The notes under the pieces: model-generated | Databases searched by the model: none | Seen by the model: only the letters and a program-made list of their open reading frames with translations | What the model was told of the DNA's origin: nothing | NCBI RefSeq assembly: GCF_004358205.1 | Contig: NZ_SMYO01000023.1 | Span: forward strand, 1-50,369 | Origin: Bacillus salipaludis | GTDB lineage: Bacteria > Bacillota > Bacilli > Bacillales_B > DSM-18226 | Reading direction: 5' to 3' | Length of the DNA stretch: 50,369 nucleotides | Program-made: the position numbers and the translations under genes | In this document: positions 16,569-25,665 of the stretch, piece after piece | Layout: each line of letters begins with the position of its first letter | How positions within the stretch are numbered: position 1 is the stretch's first letter

Positions 16569-17012
16569 ATGGGTTATTGTGAAGACATGAGAGAAATGAT
16601 TGGGGATTCTCCACTAATCATTGTGCGGCCTAGTGTAGCTATCATTAATGACAAAGGAGAAATTTTACTGAGTCGAAACGTAGGTGGAATGTGGACTATT
16701 CCAGGTGGAACTTTACAGTTAAATGAGTCCGTGGAAGAGTGTATTACACGAATGGTCTTTGAAAATATAGGTTTAAAAATAAAGGCGTTAAAATTGTTTG
16801 GTGTCTATTCAGGCAAGGAATTAATAAATCGAGTCGATGAAAGGTATCATACTGTTGCAATTGGTTATTTATGTACCGAGTACGAAGGAGAAATAACTCT
16901 TGAGAGTGTTCAAGGAATAGAATCCAGATTTTTTAGATTAAATCAATTACCCGATGAAATCGAACCTTATATTAAGAATAAATTATTTGAATTAAAAGGT
17001 CACTTAAAATAA
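16569..17012 (+). CDS. Nudix hydrolase family protein with degenerate Nudix box
   Basis: A 147-residue protein of the Nudix fold. PSVAIINDKGEILLSRN (about 21-37) and MWTIPGGTLQLNE (41-53) are typical strands leading to the Nudix box at 47-69. The box consensus G-x5-E-x7-REUxEExGU is read here as G47...E53...R61 M62 V F E65 N66 I G68: the Glu after Arg is Met and one of the paired Glu is Asn. Two of the acidic metal ligands are thus lost, so activity is doubtful or altered. The start at 16569 is chosen because GGAGG lies 5 bases before it; a TTG at 16557 is inside that site. Substrate unknown. Confidence 0.85.
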   Translation: MGYCEDMREMIGDSPLIIVRPSVAIINDKGEILLSRNVGGMWTIPGGTLQLNESVEECITRMVFENIGLKIKALKLFGVYSGKELINRVDERYHTVAIGYLCTEYEGEITLESVQGIESRFFRLNQLPDEIEPYIKNKLFELKGHLK

Positions 17013-17197
17013 AAACATTAGTAGATTAAAAGTTTGCTGAGGCTGCCTTCTTTTTTTGAATTAAAGTGCAGGAGCTTCCAATAAAGTTTTTCACATTTTC
17101 TAATCTCCCTGTATTTAGGTACCTTATTTTTTACAATTTCATTTATTAAAAAGTAGCACAAACAAAAATCATTTTAATTTATCATAAGAGGTTATCA

Positions 17198-17395
17198 ATG
17201 AAGTTATATACACTTAAACGGCAATTTAATGGATATAAAAAAGGAACACAATTTTACCTGATTACTGAATCAGAATTTATAGGGGTTAAAGAGTTTGTAT
17301 TGAGAACGAAAGATTTAACGAATAGTATATCGATCAATGAAAGTGAACTTCTTAAGAATTTTATTTTCATAAAGGAAATCTTTTTTATCAAATGA
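17198..17395 (+). CDS. Hypothetical small protein (65 aa)
   Basis: A 65-residue basic protein (MKLYTLKRQFNGYKKGTQF...) with an AAGAGGTTATCA site before the ATG. The pattern of an N-terminal LKRQFNGYKKGTQFYLI hairpin followed by EFVLRTKD suggests a small beta-rich module. No family recognised. No terminator was seen immediately after it. Confidence 0.5.
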   Translation: MKLYTLKRQFNGYKKGTQFYLITESEFIGVKEFVLRTKDLTNSISINESELLKNFIFIKEIFFIK

Positions 17396-17521
17396 AAGGC
17401 ACCGAATAAGGAAGTAAATAGGAAGATATCAAAGGGGTAAAAATTGTTATAGACGAGGACTAACACTCATTGTACGAACATTTTTTGAAATAAGGAACTG
17501 GATTTTTTCTTATTTCACAAG

Positions 17522-17625
17522 GCGGATTGTAAAATATTGTTTTTAAACTATTGAGTTCCTTTCATTAAAAAACTGGCTGCAAAAAATGCAGTCTTTTTCT
17601 TATTCGATTAACGTGGCTGTATATT
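17522..17625. repeat. Degenerate intergenic repeat, copy A, with hairpin
   Basis: TTGTAAAATATTG...TTTTTAAACTATTG, then ACTGGCTGCAAAAAATGCAG with T-run (a hairpin CTGCA/TGCAG), then CTTATTCGATTAACG. The last part matches copy B at 19759-19805 closely. Could act as a terminator. Confidence 0.5.
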
Positions 17626-17802
17626 CGGAGAAGAGTAAAAGCTCCTTTATGTCGCTTATGTGCCAAACTGTGAAAAAAGAGTCAGGTTTCCCCACTAATT
17701 ATTTAGCTCATCTAATTTTTTAATCTCGGGAATTTATAGGAATTTATAAAAGTTTTAGAGATATATTTAGAAAGTCAGTTTTTAAAGGGGAGGGATTTCT
17801 AA

Positions 17803-18345
17803 ATGGCAAAATTGATTTATCATATTGCAATTACACTTGACAATTTTATTGCAGATTTGAATGGAGTAGCTGACGATTCTATATTTTTAAATCAGGGTGA
17901 TCATTTCACAGATTTCATTTCCGATATTCAACAATATGATGCGGTATTAATGGGGGGAAAAACATATGAATACGGCTTTCAATTCGGTCTAAAGCCGGGT
18001 GAGCCTAGCCCATATAAGTTGAAGCATTATATTTTCTCAAACACAATGCAGTTTGAATCAAACGATGAAGTGAAATTAATTAAAAATAACGCGGTAAGCT
18101 TTATTCAAGATCTCAAAATGAAGGAAGATGGAAAGTTGTGGCTCTGCGGGGGAGGTAAATTGGCGGGTTCATTAATTCAACATAAACTTATTGACCAATT
18201 AGTCTTAAAAGTTAACCCTGTAATGATTGGCACGGGGATACCTCTATTTGGCAGTGTTAAACCTCGTTTAAATATGGAATTAGTTGACATGCAACAGTAT
18301 TCGAACGGAGTCCTTAAATCAACGTATAATATCATTTATTCATAG
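17803..18345 (+). CDS. Dihydrofolate reductase-like RibD C-terminal family protein
   Basis: A 180-residue protein with the DHFR-like fold of the RibD C-terminal family. IYHIAITLDNFIADLNG (about 5-21) is the first strand and loop of the fold, DAVLMGGKTYE (about 46-56) is the NADPH-binding turn, LWLCGGGKLAGSLI (about 112-125) is the glycine-rich strand, and VNPVMIGTGIPLFG (about 138-151) is the family's closing motif. Such stand-alone proteins reduce unknown substrates. AGGGGAGGGATTTCTAA before the ATG supports the start. It probably runs into the GNAT gene 66 bases downstream. Confidence 0.9.
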   Translation: MAKLIYHIAITLDNFIADLNGVADDSIFLNQGDHFTDFISDIQQYDAVLMGGKTYEYGFQFGLKPGEPSPYKLKHYIFSNTMQFESNDEVKLIKNNAVSFIQDLKMKEDGKLWLCGGGKLAGSLIQHKLIDQLVLKVNPVMIGTGIPLFGSVKPRLNMELVDMQQYSNGVLKSTYNIIYS

Positions 18346-18411
18346 CAATAAAGGGGAAAATCGAGTGTTAATTAATCCCTTAGTTATTATAATATAGAGA
18401 GGAGTAAGAAT

Positions 18412-18867
18412 ATGGAATTACAAACGGAAAGACTTAAAATCGTTCCGTGTACAGATGAATTATTATCAACGATTTCAACAGAAGAATACAAAATAGGCCC
18501 TCATATAAAGATGTTTTTGGAGAAACTTAGAGAGGATTCTACTCATTTAGGTTGGGGTGTATGGCTAGTTATCAATAGAGAAAACAATACGATTATAGGT
18601 GATATTGGATTTAAAGGTAAACCTAATTCAGAAAATACGGTTGAAGTAGGATATGGAATTATACCTTCGGCACAAAACAAAGGCTATGCAACTGAAGCCG
18701 TAAATGAAATTATTAATTGGGCGTTTACAAATGTTGATGTAGATAAAGTAGTTGCTGAGTGCCTACACGATAATATTCCATCCATTAAAGTGTTAGAAAA
18801 GCTGAATATGAATAAAATTGGAAAAGTGAATGAGATGTTAAAATGGGAATTAAAAAAAGGGAGATGA
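18412..18867 (+). CDS. GNAT family N-acetyltransferase (RimJ/RimL-like)
   Basis: A 151-residue acetyltransferase of the Acetyltransf_3 type. ELQTERLKIVPCTDE opens the domain. NTVEVGYGIIPSAQNKGYAT (about 83-102) holds the EVGY-strand and the acetyl-CoA loop QNKGYA (consensus Q/RxxGxG/A), and KVVAECLHDNIPSIKVLEKL is the C-terminal motif B. Start ATG after AGAGAGGAGTAAGAAT. Shares strand and probable transcript with the RibD-C protein. Substrate cannot be inferred. Confidence 0.9.
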   Translation: MELQTERLKIVPCTDELLSTISTEEYKIGPHIKMFLEKLREDSTHLGWGVWLVINRENNTIIGDIGFKGKPNSENTVEVGYGIIPSAQNKGYATEAVNEIINWAFTNVDVDKVVAECLHDNIPSIKVLEKLNMNKIGKVNEMLKWELKKGR

Positions 18868-19341
18868 GCTTAATTTAATCATTTTAATAATTAGAGCTAT
18901 TTTTATGGAAGTCAATGAGAAGTGTTTGAAGCCCTACATTGCTTAATAGAAACTCAAGACAGTAATTAATATTTCATTTTTAATCGCAATAGAAAATTAA
19001 ATTTCAAATAAAACTTATTTAAGAAAAGGGCGCAATTCTGCAGTAAGAATTGTGCTCTTTCTTTATGTTAAGGGCTAGGTAGAAGAGGAAGGTAATATAA
19101 ATAATTTGCAAAAATAAAAAACCAGGATTTCTCCTAGCAATCGCACATAAGATGTAGTTACGAAGAACAATGGTTGAAGGTTATTGTGAATATATTTTAT
19201 TACATTCAAATTATTTTGCTTGTGTATTCGTCTATATAAATATTGAAAGAGCAAGGCATTTTGTGGAGGGTGTAATCTAAGGTGAATTTTCCCTTGCTCT
19301 GATATTAGTTTTCACTATTTGTATTTCGTTTTATACAAAAA
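18868..19341. other. Gap with a strong terminator and an AT-rich long-range hairpin
   Basis: Contains the terminator at 19025-19060. At 19247-19300 AGAGCAAGG and CCCTTGCTCT can pair over a long loop. No convincing gene; the bases 19100-19240 contain short open pieces without starts. Confidence 0.45.
19025..19060 (+). terminator. Strong terminator
   Basis: AAAGGGCGCAATTCT and AGAATTGTGCTCTTT pair over 15 positions (one G-U/mismatch) with a 6-base loop and a T-rich tail. It is 160 bases after the GNAT stop and may belong to a lost gene or end the RibD-C/GNAT transcript. Confidence 0.8.
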
Positions 19342-19692
19342 ATGGAAATTAATCTTTTCTTCTTCAATTTCGATTGCGATACGTGTTCTTCTATCTATCT
19401 CGATTTCACCGTAGATGTAGAAGATATCACAGAAACATCGCAAGTTTAATTTCGTATTTTCCACGATGGTTCTCAAATTTTTGAAGCGCAGGCGGGAGCT
19501 GAATCAGATCCTTCATCAGAATTATTTTATATAGAAACATTCCAAGCAATTGATACAAATGTAAGATCTGGGGCTCATACGTACATGCTTACAGTTGAAA
19601 ATGCGACACCATGTGCGGAAGCAGCTGTAGTTGGTCCTATCTCGTTTAGTGCGTTAGCAATTGAAAGGAAATCTGATAAATCCGACCATTAA
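19342..19692 (+). pseudogene. Beta-rich protein gene interrupted by a TAA codon
   Basis: Open sequence of 116 codons from ATG 19342 with one in-frame TAA at 19447-19449. It reads MEINLFFFNFDCDTCSSIY, LDFTVDVEDITETSQV, stop, then FRIFHDGSQIFEAQAGAESD and so on to SALAIERKSDKSDH and TAA at 19690-19692. The sequence is sensible on both sides in one frame. A CAA-to-TAA change (Gln to stop) would explain it. The alternating beta pattern and the SGAHTYMLTVEN stretch resemble small exosporium or spore-surface beta-sandwich proteins of Bacillus, a resemblance only. No ribosome site is visible before the ATG, so the 5' end may also be lost. Confidence 0.65.
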
Positions 19693-19728
19693 AAGTCGAT
19701 ATCGAAAAAACAAGTAATATAAAAAGTA

Positions 19729-19812
19729 GAGTCAATTAACTAATGGGTCCATTCTTGAAGACTGGCTGCAACAAAAGGCAGCCTTTTGTTATTGGATTAA
19801 CGAATAGTGTAG
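19729..19812. repeat. Degenerate intergenic repeat, copy B, with hairpin
   Basis: CAATTAACTAATGGG, then ACTGGCTGCAACAAAAGGCAGCCTTTTG and ATTGGATTAACG. The GGCTGC/GCAGCC stem followed by T is a terminator-like hairpin. Shares order and modules with copy A. Confidence 0.5.
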
Positions 19813-19929
19813 GTGAAAACCTATATAGGTGTAAAGGATTTAAAGGAAATGATGTAGAATTACATATTTTTAGACATATCATTTAGTTAGCCAAAAAAAT
19901 TACTAGTGACTTTATAGGAGGAAGAGTAG

Positions 19930-20448
19930 ATGGAAATGAAATATCCAATTGGAACATTTCAATTTAATGGTGAGATTACTAACAACATTACAAAGGATTG
20001 GATAAGTGAGATTGAAAGTTTACCAAGATTATTACGAGATGCTGTAAAAGACTTAGATAATGAACAGCTTAATACACCTTATCGGTCAGGGGGGTGGACT
20101 GTTCGACAAGTAATACATCACCTTGCGGATAGTCATATGAATGCCTACGTTCGTTTTAAATTGGCTCTTACAGAAGAAAAGCCTGTAATTAAGCCCTATG
20201 ACGAAACTAAATGGGCGGAACTTGCTGATTATACATTACCAATTGATATTTCACTATCATTGCTCGAAGCATTGCACCAACGCTGGACAAACCTTTTACG
20301 AAGTCTAAGTCCAGCTGATATGGAAAAGACATTTATCCACCCAGATTCGGGTGAAGTTTCAGTTGGTAGAAATATAGGAATCTACGCTTGGCACGGGCGA
20401 CATCATCTGACACATATTACTTCTTTGTGTAATCGTAAGGGCTGGTAA
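19930..20448 (+). CDS. yfiT: YfiT/BstA-type bacillithiol transferase, DinB superfamily
   Basis: A 172-residue metal-dependent protein closely matching B. subtilis YfiT (BstA), which transfers bacillithiol to electrophiles. The signatures are all present: YPIG near the N-terminus, [21 protein letters not shown] (49-69), [13 protein letters not shown], and [15 protein letters not shown] near the end. The metal ligands are predicted as His64 plus the HxxxH pair His158/His162. Start ATG after AGGAGGAAGAGTAG. Cytosolic. It is the second DinB-fold gene in the window, about 18 kb from the first. Probably monocistronic. Confidence 0.93.
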   Translation: MEMKYPIGTFQFNGEITNNITKDWISEIESLPRLLRDAVKDLDNEQLNTPYRSGGWTVRQVIHHLADSHMNAYVRFKLALTEEKPVIKPYDETKWAELADYTLPIDISLSLLEALHQRWTNLLRSLSPADMEKTFIHPDSGEVSVGRNIGIYAWHGRHHLTHITSLCNRKGW

Positions 20449-20454
20449 TGGACT

Positions 20455-20500
20455 TTGTGAACGATTACACTTAGAGTAACGGGGGCAAGAGTTGAAGGTT
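20455..20500. repeat. Degenerate intergenic repeat, copy D (partial)
   Basis: GATTACACTTAGAGTAACGGGGGCAAG matches the opening module of the repeat (ACACTTAAACTAACGG). It overlaps the 3' end of the small minus-strand gene at 20471-20596, so the last codons of that gene derive from repeat sequence. Confidence 0.4.
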
Positions 20501-20596
20501 AACATTTACAGGAACACCAAGCGTATACGCTGTAACTAGTTTGAACTGTTGCCTGTACGGATCTATACGCCAGTTATAATAAGGTGAATAGTTCAT
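20471..20596 (-). CDS. Small proline/tyrosine-rich hypothetical protein (41 aa)
   Basis: A 41-residue peptide MNYSPYYNWRIDPYRQQFKL... ending VNVNLQLLPPLL. AAAGGAG lies 8 bases before the ATG on the minus strand, an excellent ribosome site that decides the start over the upstream ATGs. The Tyr/Pro/Asn-rich composition is like small spore-coat peptides, but the family is not recognised. The final residues fall inside a copy of the intergenic repeat. Confidence 0.6.
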   Translation of the reverse strand: MNYSPYYNWRIDPYRQQFKLVTAYTLGVPVNVNLQLLPPLL

Positions 20597-20812
20597 CACA
20601 TAAACTCCTTTAATGAAAAAAAACAGTACTGTGTATGTAATGTGTTTAAGTAATGCTCCACAAAACAAAATCCTTTATGTTTTTTTTGATTTCTTTTAAT
20701 ATAAACTTCACCTTTGACCCTGAGAAATAAAAACTTGACGGTGATAAATGTTTTCGTTAATCTTAATATCCCATGTTTCCATTAATGAGTAGAGAGGTGA
20801 CGAAATTACAGG

Positions 20813-23119
20813 ATGAGTGCAAAAGATCAGGTGTCTGTCCGGGACCATAAAGATTACCAGGAAGAAGTGGAGCGTTTAGAGTTTACCAAGGAATACATAA
20901 GAACTGTTTTAGAGATCTCAAAAGGAAATAAAGAATTCTTTGTTGAAAACATGAAACAAGCTCTTGCTGAACTAGATGACAAAGAGAGCAGTGCAAGTTA
21001 CACAGACCTGCTTGCCAATGCACGGTTCCTTGAGCTAGCTCAAAGTGAACTGAAAAGATTAGAAAGTGTGGTAGGCAAGCCTTATTTTTCAAGAATCGAT
21101 TTTACAAGCAATAGCACAAAAAAGGAAGAAAACTTGTACATTGGTAAAGTGTCCTTGTTTGACCGTGTGACACAACAGCCAATCATCGTGGATTGGCGGT
21201 CACCGATTGCCAATGTGTACTATGACGGCCGGCTCGGGGATGTTTCGTATGAAGCATATGGGGAGACCCAAACGGGTTACTTATCCTTAAAACGGCAGTA
21301 TGAAATTGTCGAGGGGTATTTAAAAGAAATCCGCGACATTGATTTGACGACACATGACGAACTGCTGCAAAAATCCTTGTCAGGGAAAGCAGACAATCGC
21401 TTAACTGAAATTGTTGCGACCATTCAAAATGAGCAAAACGAAGTAATCCGAGCATCGCTGAAACACCCTATCATTGTTCAAGGGGCTGCGGGAAGCGGGA
21501 AGACAACCATCGCACTCCATAGAATATCCTACTTTCTTTATTCCTTTGGTTATCAATTTCCTCCAGAAAAACTCATGATTCTCGCACCAAACCGATTATT
21601 TATCGATTATATATCTGCCGTTTTACCAGAACTCGGCGTCAATAAAATCAACCAAACCACCTTTATTGATTTCATGAAAGCTTCATTAGGGCAGAAAATA
21701 AAACTGATGTCTCCTACTACAAAGTTGATGAAACTTCTTGAAGGAAAAGGAGCATCCAAATCCATCCAATGGATGTCCAGTTATAAGGGGTCCCTTGCAT
21801 TTAAAGAAGCAATCGATGGGTATCTATATGAATTGGAAGTAAGTCTGGCTCCTGCAGAAGATTTTATCGTGGAAAAATCAATTCTTCTGAAGGGACAAAA
21901 TCTCAAACGACTTTTTTTAAAAGAATATACGTACTTACCAATCTATAAAAGGATAGCGAAAATAAAATCACTGCTAGAGAGTGACTTAAAAACGAAAAAA
22001 GCCATCATCAAAACCAAAATCAACACGAAATATGATGAGGCGTTAGATCGGGCTCTTTATAGCAGAAGGATCGATACTGAAAAAAGAAAGCAAAAAGTAG
22101 TCGACCTCATGGATATGAAAAAACAAAGAATCGCTCAGGTAGAGAAAGAAGCGAAGACTGCGGTAAAAAAGTATATGGAACAGTTTGTGATGAAAGATGT
22201 TTTCACTTTGTACAAGGAATTGATGTCCTCACCTGAAGTCCTAAAAAAGTATTCCAACAATCTGACCGATCAAGAATGTAAGGTTCTAAGTCAATTTTGT
22301 CAGCGGATTTTTGATCGCGGGGCTTACGAACTCGAGGACTTAGCTCCGTTATTTTATATGAAAGCAAAACTAGAAGGCATCGATGAAAAATACAAAATGC
22401 GCAGTATCTTCATTGATGAAGCGCAGGATTACAGCTATTTTCAATTTGCAGCCTTGAAAGAAGGCTTCGAAACTGATTTGTTTACCATTGTCGGAGATTT
22501 AGCACAAGGGATTCATTCCTACCGCGGTTTAAATAGCTGGGAGCCGGTATTAAAAGAGATCTTCCCAAATGGGAATTATCAAGCCCTGCAAAAAAGTTAC
22601 CGAACCACTGTTGAAATTATGAATTTGGCCAATGATATCCTGAAGTTGATTGATCAGGACTTACCAAAGGTTGAACCCGTCATCCGGCACGGTCAAAAAC
22701 CATGGTTTAAAACGATTGATCCTGCTAATTTGGATCAGGTAAGGCTGCAGCTGGAACATGATATTTCTTCACTTAAAGAGGAAGATCTGAACTCCATTGC
22801 GATCATTGGACGTACTGACAAAGAATGTCAAAGAATCCATGCGATCCTTGAAAAAAGTCAGCTTTCGATTCAATTGTTAGAGGGAAAAGAAGATATGAAG
22901 AAGGGGTATGTGGTGATTGTGCCTTCTTATTTATCGAAAGGGTTGGAGTTTGATGCAGTTATGGTAGTATGCTTGGAGGAGCCATTCTCCAAAGTAGACT
23001 TAGACATTAAATTACTGTACGTCGCGATGACAAGGCCAATGCATCGGTTGTATTTGTATGGGAAAGAGCGATCGGATTTTTTATTAGATTGTACATCCCA
23101 ATTACATTTTGATTTGTAA
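20813..23119 (+). CDS. helD: RNA polymerase recycling motor HelD (UvrD-like ATPase)
   Basis: A 768-residue SF1 helicase-like ATPase matching HelD of Bacillus (774 residues). HelD binds stalled or terminated RNA polymerase and uses ATP to release it from nucleic acid. The N-terminal helical coiled region (about 1-80) enters the secondary channel. DWRSPIANVYYDG is a conserved block before the ATPase. Walker A is GAAGSGKTT (about 224-232) and Walker B is IFIDEAQDYS (about 532-541). The C-terminal YVAMTRPMHRLYLYG is motif VI. A charged coiled coil lies near 400-460. GAGAGGTGACGAAATTACAGG precedes the ATG. A strong terminator follows. Standing alone and intact. Confidence 0.95.
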   Translation: MSAKDQVSVRDHKDYQEEVERLEFTKEYIRTVLEISKGNKEFFVENMKQALAELDDKESSASYTDLLANARFLELAQSELKRLESVVGKPYFSRIDFTSNSTKKEENLYIGKVSLFDRVTQQPIIVDWRSPIANVYYDGRLGDVSYEAYGETQTGYLSLKRQYEIVEGYLKEIRDIDLTTHDELLQKSLSGKADNRLTEIVATIQNEQNEVIRASLKHPIIVQGAAGSGKTTIALHRISYFLYSFGYQFPPEKLMILAPNRLFIDYISAVLPELGVNKINQTTFIDFMKASLGQKIKLMSPTTKLMKLLEGKGASKSIQWMSSYKGSLAFKEAIDGYLYELEVSLAPAEDFIVEKSILLKGQNLKRLFLKEYTYLPIYKRIAKIKSLLESDLKTKKAIIKTKINTKYDEALDRALYSRRIDTEKRKQKVVDLMDMKKQRIAQVEKEAKTAVKKYMEQFVMKDVFTLYKELMSSPEVLKKYSNNLTDQECKVLSQFCQRIFDRGAYELEDLAPLFYMKAKLEGIDEKYKMRSIFIDEAQDYSYFQFAALKEGFETDLFTIVGDLAQGIHSYRGLNSWEPVLKEIFPNGNYQALQKSYRTTVEIMNLANDILKLIDQDLPKVEPVIRHGQKPWFKTIDPANLDQVRLQLEHDISSLKEEDLNSIAIIGRTDKECQRIHAILEKSQLSIQLLEGKEDMKKGYVVIVPSYLSKGLEFDAVMVVCLEEPFSKVDLDIKLLYVAMTRPMHRLYLYGKERSDFLLDCTSQLHFDL

Positions 23120-23121
23120 AA

Positions 23122-23165
23122 AGTGTCAGTGACCATCCGGAAAAGGATGGTACTGGCACTTTCTT
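23122..23165 (+). terminator. Strong terminator of helD
   Basis: AGTGTCAGTGACCATCC and GGATGGTACTGGCACT pair with minor mismatches over a 6-base loop, then a T-rich run; directly after the helD stop. Confidence 0.88.
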
Positions 23166-23321
23166 TTATTTAGAGGATACCCTTTTGGGTTAAACAATCT
23201 TTTAATTCTGAATTTGAATGAATATTTTTGTAACAGCTAAACAAGGGGCGAATTCAATTTATGGTAATAATAGCACATAAGGGAAGGGTTCAAAACTAAA
23301 AGCCTGATAGGTAGGATTCCT

Positions 23322-24419
23322 TTAAAAGGATTTCGCTATAAATTTCTTTATGAACAAACTGATAACTAAGATTAATGGAATGACAATTTGAAATGGAATA
23401 TGGAAATAAATTGGAACGACTTTCAATCCGATGAATAAGTGTTGAATAATATTTTTAGATAGCGTAAATGCGAATAAATAGGTTAGGATTGCTGAAATCA
23501 TGGTTATCAGATTTAAATTTCTCTTTGGAAACAAGTGGACAAGAATCATTAACCCACTGTACATAAAGATTGAAATTTTAACAAATCCACCAATTAAATT
23601 AAGGAGAACAGCAAAAGCTTCTAAATGTGATAGGATATCTAAGATGTTAGTTAATTCTAAAGCTTTTACAAATGGGAATACATATAAGTTGACTGTTTCA
23701 GAACTTAATAAGCCCAGTATCATTTCTCCGACTACAAGCAGCAATAAACCTGTTAAACATATAGAAATCCAGCCATATTTTCGTAAAGTTTTAGTATTGT
23801 TTACATTTGGAAATAGCATCATAAATACGATAAGCTCGCCATAAGGAAACGTTAATCCGGTTGGGAAAACAGATGACATTATCTGTTTCCAACTTGTCCG
23901 GAATATTGGAGTTAAATTGCTCACCTCAAAATAAGGAGAAAGGTATCCAAATATCATGAGAACTAATATGATAACAATTGAAAAAGCACATAAAATCAAT
24001 GAACTCCTTGCTATAGCTTCAATGCCAAGTAAACAACTATAAAACACCACCAAAAGAAACGTGAAAGATATAATCCAAAAAGGAATATTGTTAAAAAGCA
24101 CTTCCCCGATGAAAAAAGAGAAATCTTTTAAAACCCTTCCTGCGATGTATAAAAAGTATAGACTATATATAAGCCCAAGTATTTTGGATACCCACTTTCC
24201 TAATCCTAGTTCTATAAGTTGAATCAAATTTCCCCATTCTCCTAAAGAGTGGAGGATGATGTAGAGATAAAAAATTCCTACCCCTATAAATATCGATAGT
24301 AAAATGGTAATCCAAACATCTTGACTAGTTTCAAAGTTCCAGCCTACGACGATGGCACTTCCAAGCAAAAAGTTAATCATTAAGGAGAATAATTCCAATG
24401 GAGCCAGTTTGATCATCAT
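23322..24419 (-). CDS. Spore germination protein, GerB/GerAB family (receptor permease subunit)
   Basis: A 365-residue integral membrane protein with ten predicted helices, the GerAB/GerKB subunit of the amino acid-polyamine-organocation type that recognises the germinant. It opens IKLAPLELFSLMINFLLGSAIV (family N-terminus) and carries the FPYGELIVFMMLFP segment (about 185-200). It follows gerC by 28 bases on the minus strand. AAAGGAATAG precedes the ATG. Placed third in an A-C-B ordered operon, like gerK. It acts in the inner membrane of the spore. The germinant cannot be predicted. Confidence 0.93.
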   Translation of the reverse strand: MMIKLAPLELFSLMINFLLGSAIVVGWNFETSQDVWITILLSIFIGVGIFYLYIILHSLGEWGNLIQLIELGLGKWVSKILGLIYSLYFLYIAGRVLKDFSFFIGEVLFNNIPFWIISFTFLLVVFYSCLLGIEAIARSSLILCAFSIVIILVLMIFGYLSPYFEVSNLTPIFRTSWKQIMSSVFPTGLTFPYGELIVFMMLFPNVNNTKTLRKYGWISICLTGLLLLVVGEMILGLLSSETVNLYVFPFVKALELTNILDILSHLEAFAVLLNLIGGFVKISIFMYSGLMILVHLFPKRNLNLITMISAILTYLFAFTLSKNIIQHLFIGLKVVPIYFHIPFQIVIPLILVISLFIKKFIAKSF

Positions 24420-24447
24420 TTAATCTATTCCTTTCTATGGACAAAGC

Positions 24448-25665
24448 CTATTTTAAAGACGATGAAATTTCTCCTATATCCATAAGATCCACTTTTACAT
24501 TTGTTTGAATTTGTGCAGTTGAGTATACGGAATTCCAGTTGTTTTTTACTTTGTTCCACCTTTTTGGTTGTTTTCGGTACAAAACTTCCCCAAATCCATT
24601 TATATCAGTCTTTTTATTTTGCGTTTTCACTATCAGCTGATTAATCTGTTTTTGGAGTTCAAGTTCTGCATCATGTTCCAAAGAGGAAATGGCTTTTATG
24701 GTAGAAGTATCTAAATTACATGATACGTCGGACAGCTTTCCTTTTATTTGAAGCTGGAGAAGAAAGGCTGGGGCCCCTTTTTTATCTTGTATTTGAATAA
24801 CAGGTTTGCCTCGAACGTCTTTCCAGGTTACATATCCAGACCCTCTTTGGCACTTTGTTATCAAGGTGGTATCCCGAATTTTGGTTTTTGTTAACCCATA
24901 TAAGTTACTTTCCGATGAAGAAAGCCAATATGAAAACCTTTGATGTTTGAATACGGCAAGTCCCTCTATCTCAATTAAGGCTTCTGGTGTAGCTTTTTCA
25001 ATATTGTCCTTCGAAGATCCCTTTAATAAATCACCCTTTATGGAGATATAAGGGATGGTTAATTCAGTTCTTTTCCTATTTACCATTTCCTTAATTTTAT
25101 TGGAAGTAATATCAGTGAGATTCCCCCAGGACTCTCGTTTTCTAGTGAGCATCTCATCCAATCGGTTTCCCGAAATTTTTTGAACAGGTGTAAAGATTTG
25201 AAGCAATTTTTCCGCTTTTACTCCCTTAGATATAACAATCTTGATGTTTGCGGGTAAATTTGATTCACGCATAAAGTAATGGGTGATGGAAGAAATTTCA
25301 TCAGATTTTACAAGTGATTCCCCTAATACTGCGACTTCAGTATTATCCAAGAATATAGTTCGGGCTAATTTATTATGAATACGGTCGATTGCTTCAGGGA
25401 TGGTCCTTCCTTGTGCACTGTATGTATACGCACCTATTTCAGCAGCTCCTTCTTTGCTGTTGGCGGTTGGATTATATATTTGTATGCTAGCAATGTATCC
25501 TTTCTCGTTTTTATCGATCCCAATTGCGGAAACTATACTGATTTTATTTAGCATACTATCCTGCACTTGTTTGCTAACGATTATGGAGATGATTAATCCA
25601 ATCGCAAGAAACAAGGTTATCATTGATTTTGTGTTCGTTTGCTTTACCTGATTGTTACGCTTCAT
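24448..25665 (-). CDS. Spore germination protein, GerC family, without a lipobox cysteine
   Basis: A 405-residue Ger(x)C protein with the ISIVSAIGIDKNEKGYIASIQI opening (about 38-59) and the C-terminal IKAISSLEHDAELELQKQINQL helix typical of GerC domain 3. GerC is normally a lipoprotein with a Cys such as LLSGCWD just before this region. Here the segment MITLFLAIGLIISIIVSKQVQDS has no Cys, so it is a plain signal anchor. The gene overlaps the end of gerA. The start is placed at the ATG 25665 (alternative 25674) because longer starts lie inside gerA; none has a strong ribosome site, so translational coupling is likely. Confidence 0.88.
   Translation of the reverse strand: MKRNNQVKQTNTKSMITLFLAIGLIISIIVSKQVQDSMLNKISIVSAIGIDKNEKGYIASIQIYNPTANSKEGAAEIGAYTYSAQGRTIPEAIDRIHNKLARTIFLDNTEVAVLGESLVKSDEISSITHYFMRESNLPANIKIVISKGVKAEKLLQIFTPVQKISGNRLDEMLTRKRESWGNLTDITSNKIKEMVNRKRTELTIPYISIKGDLLKGSSKDNIEKATPEALIEIEGLAVFKHQRFSYWLSSSESNLYGLTKTKIRDTTLITKCQRGSGYVTWKDVRGKPVIQIQDKKGAPAFLLQLQIKGKLSDVSCNLDTSTIKAISSLEHDAELELQKQINQLIVKTQNKKTDINGFGEVLYRKQPKRWNKVKNNWNSVYSTAQIQTNVKVDLMDIGEISSSLK

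Noticed and set aside
17254..17466. Minus-strand frame opposite the small gene at 17198
   Set aside because: The plus-strand frame has the better ribosome site, and the minus one is hydrophobic antisense.
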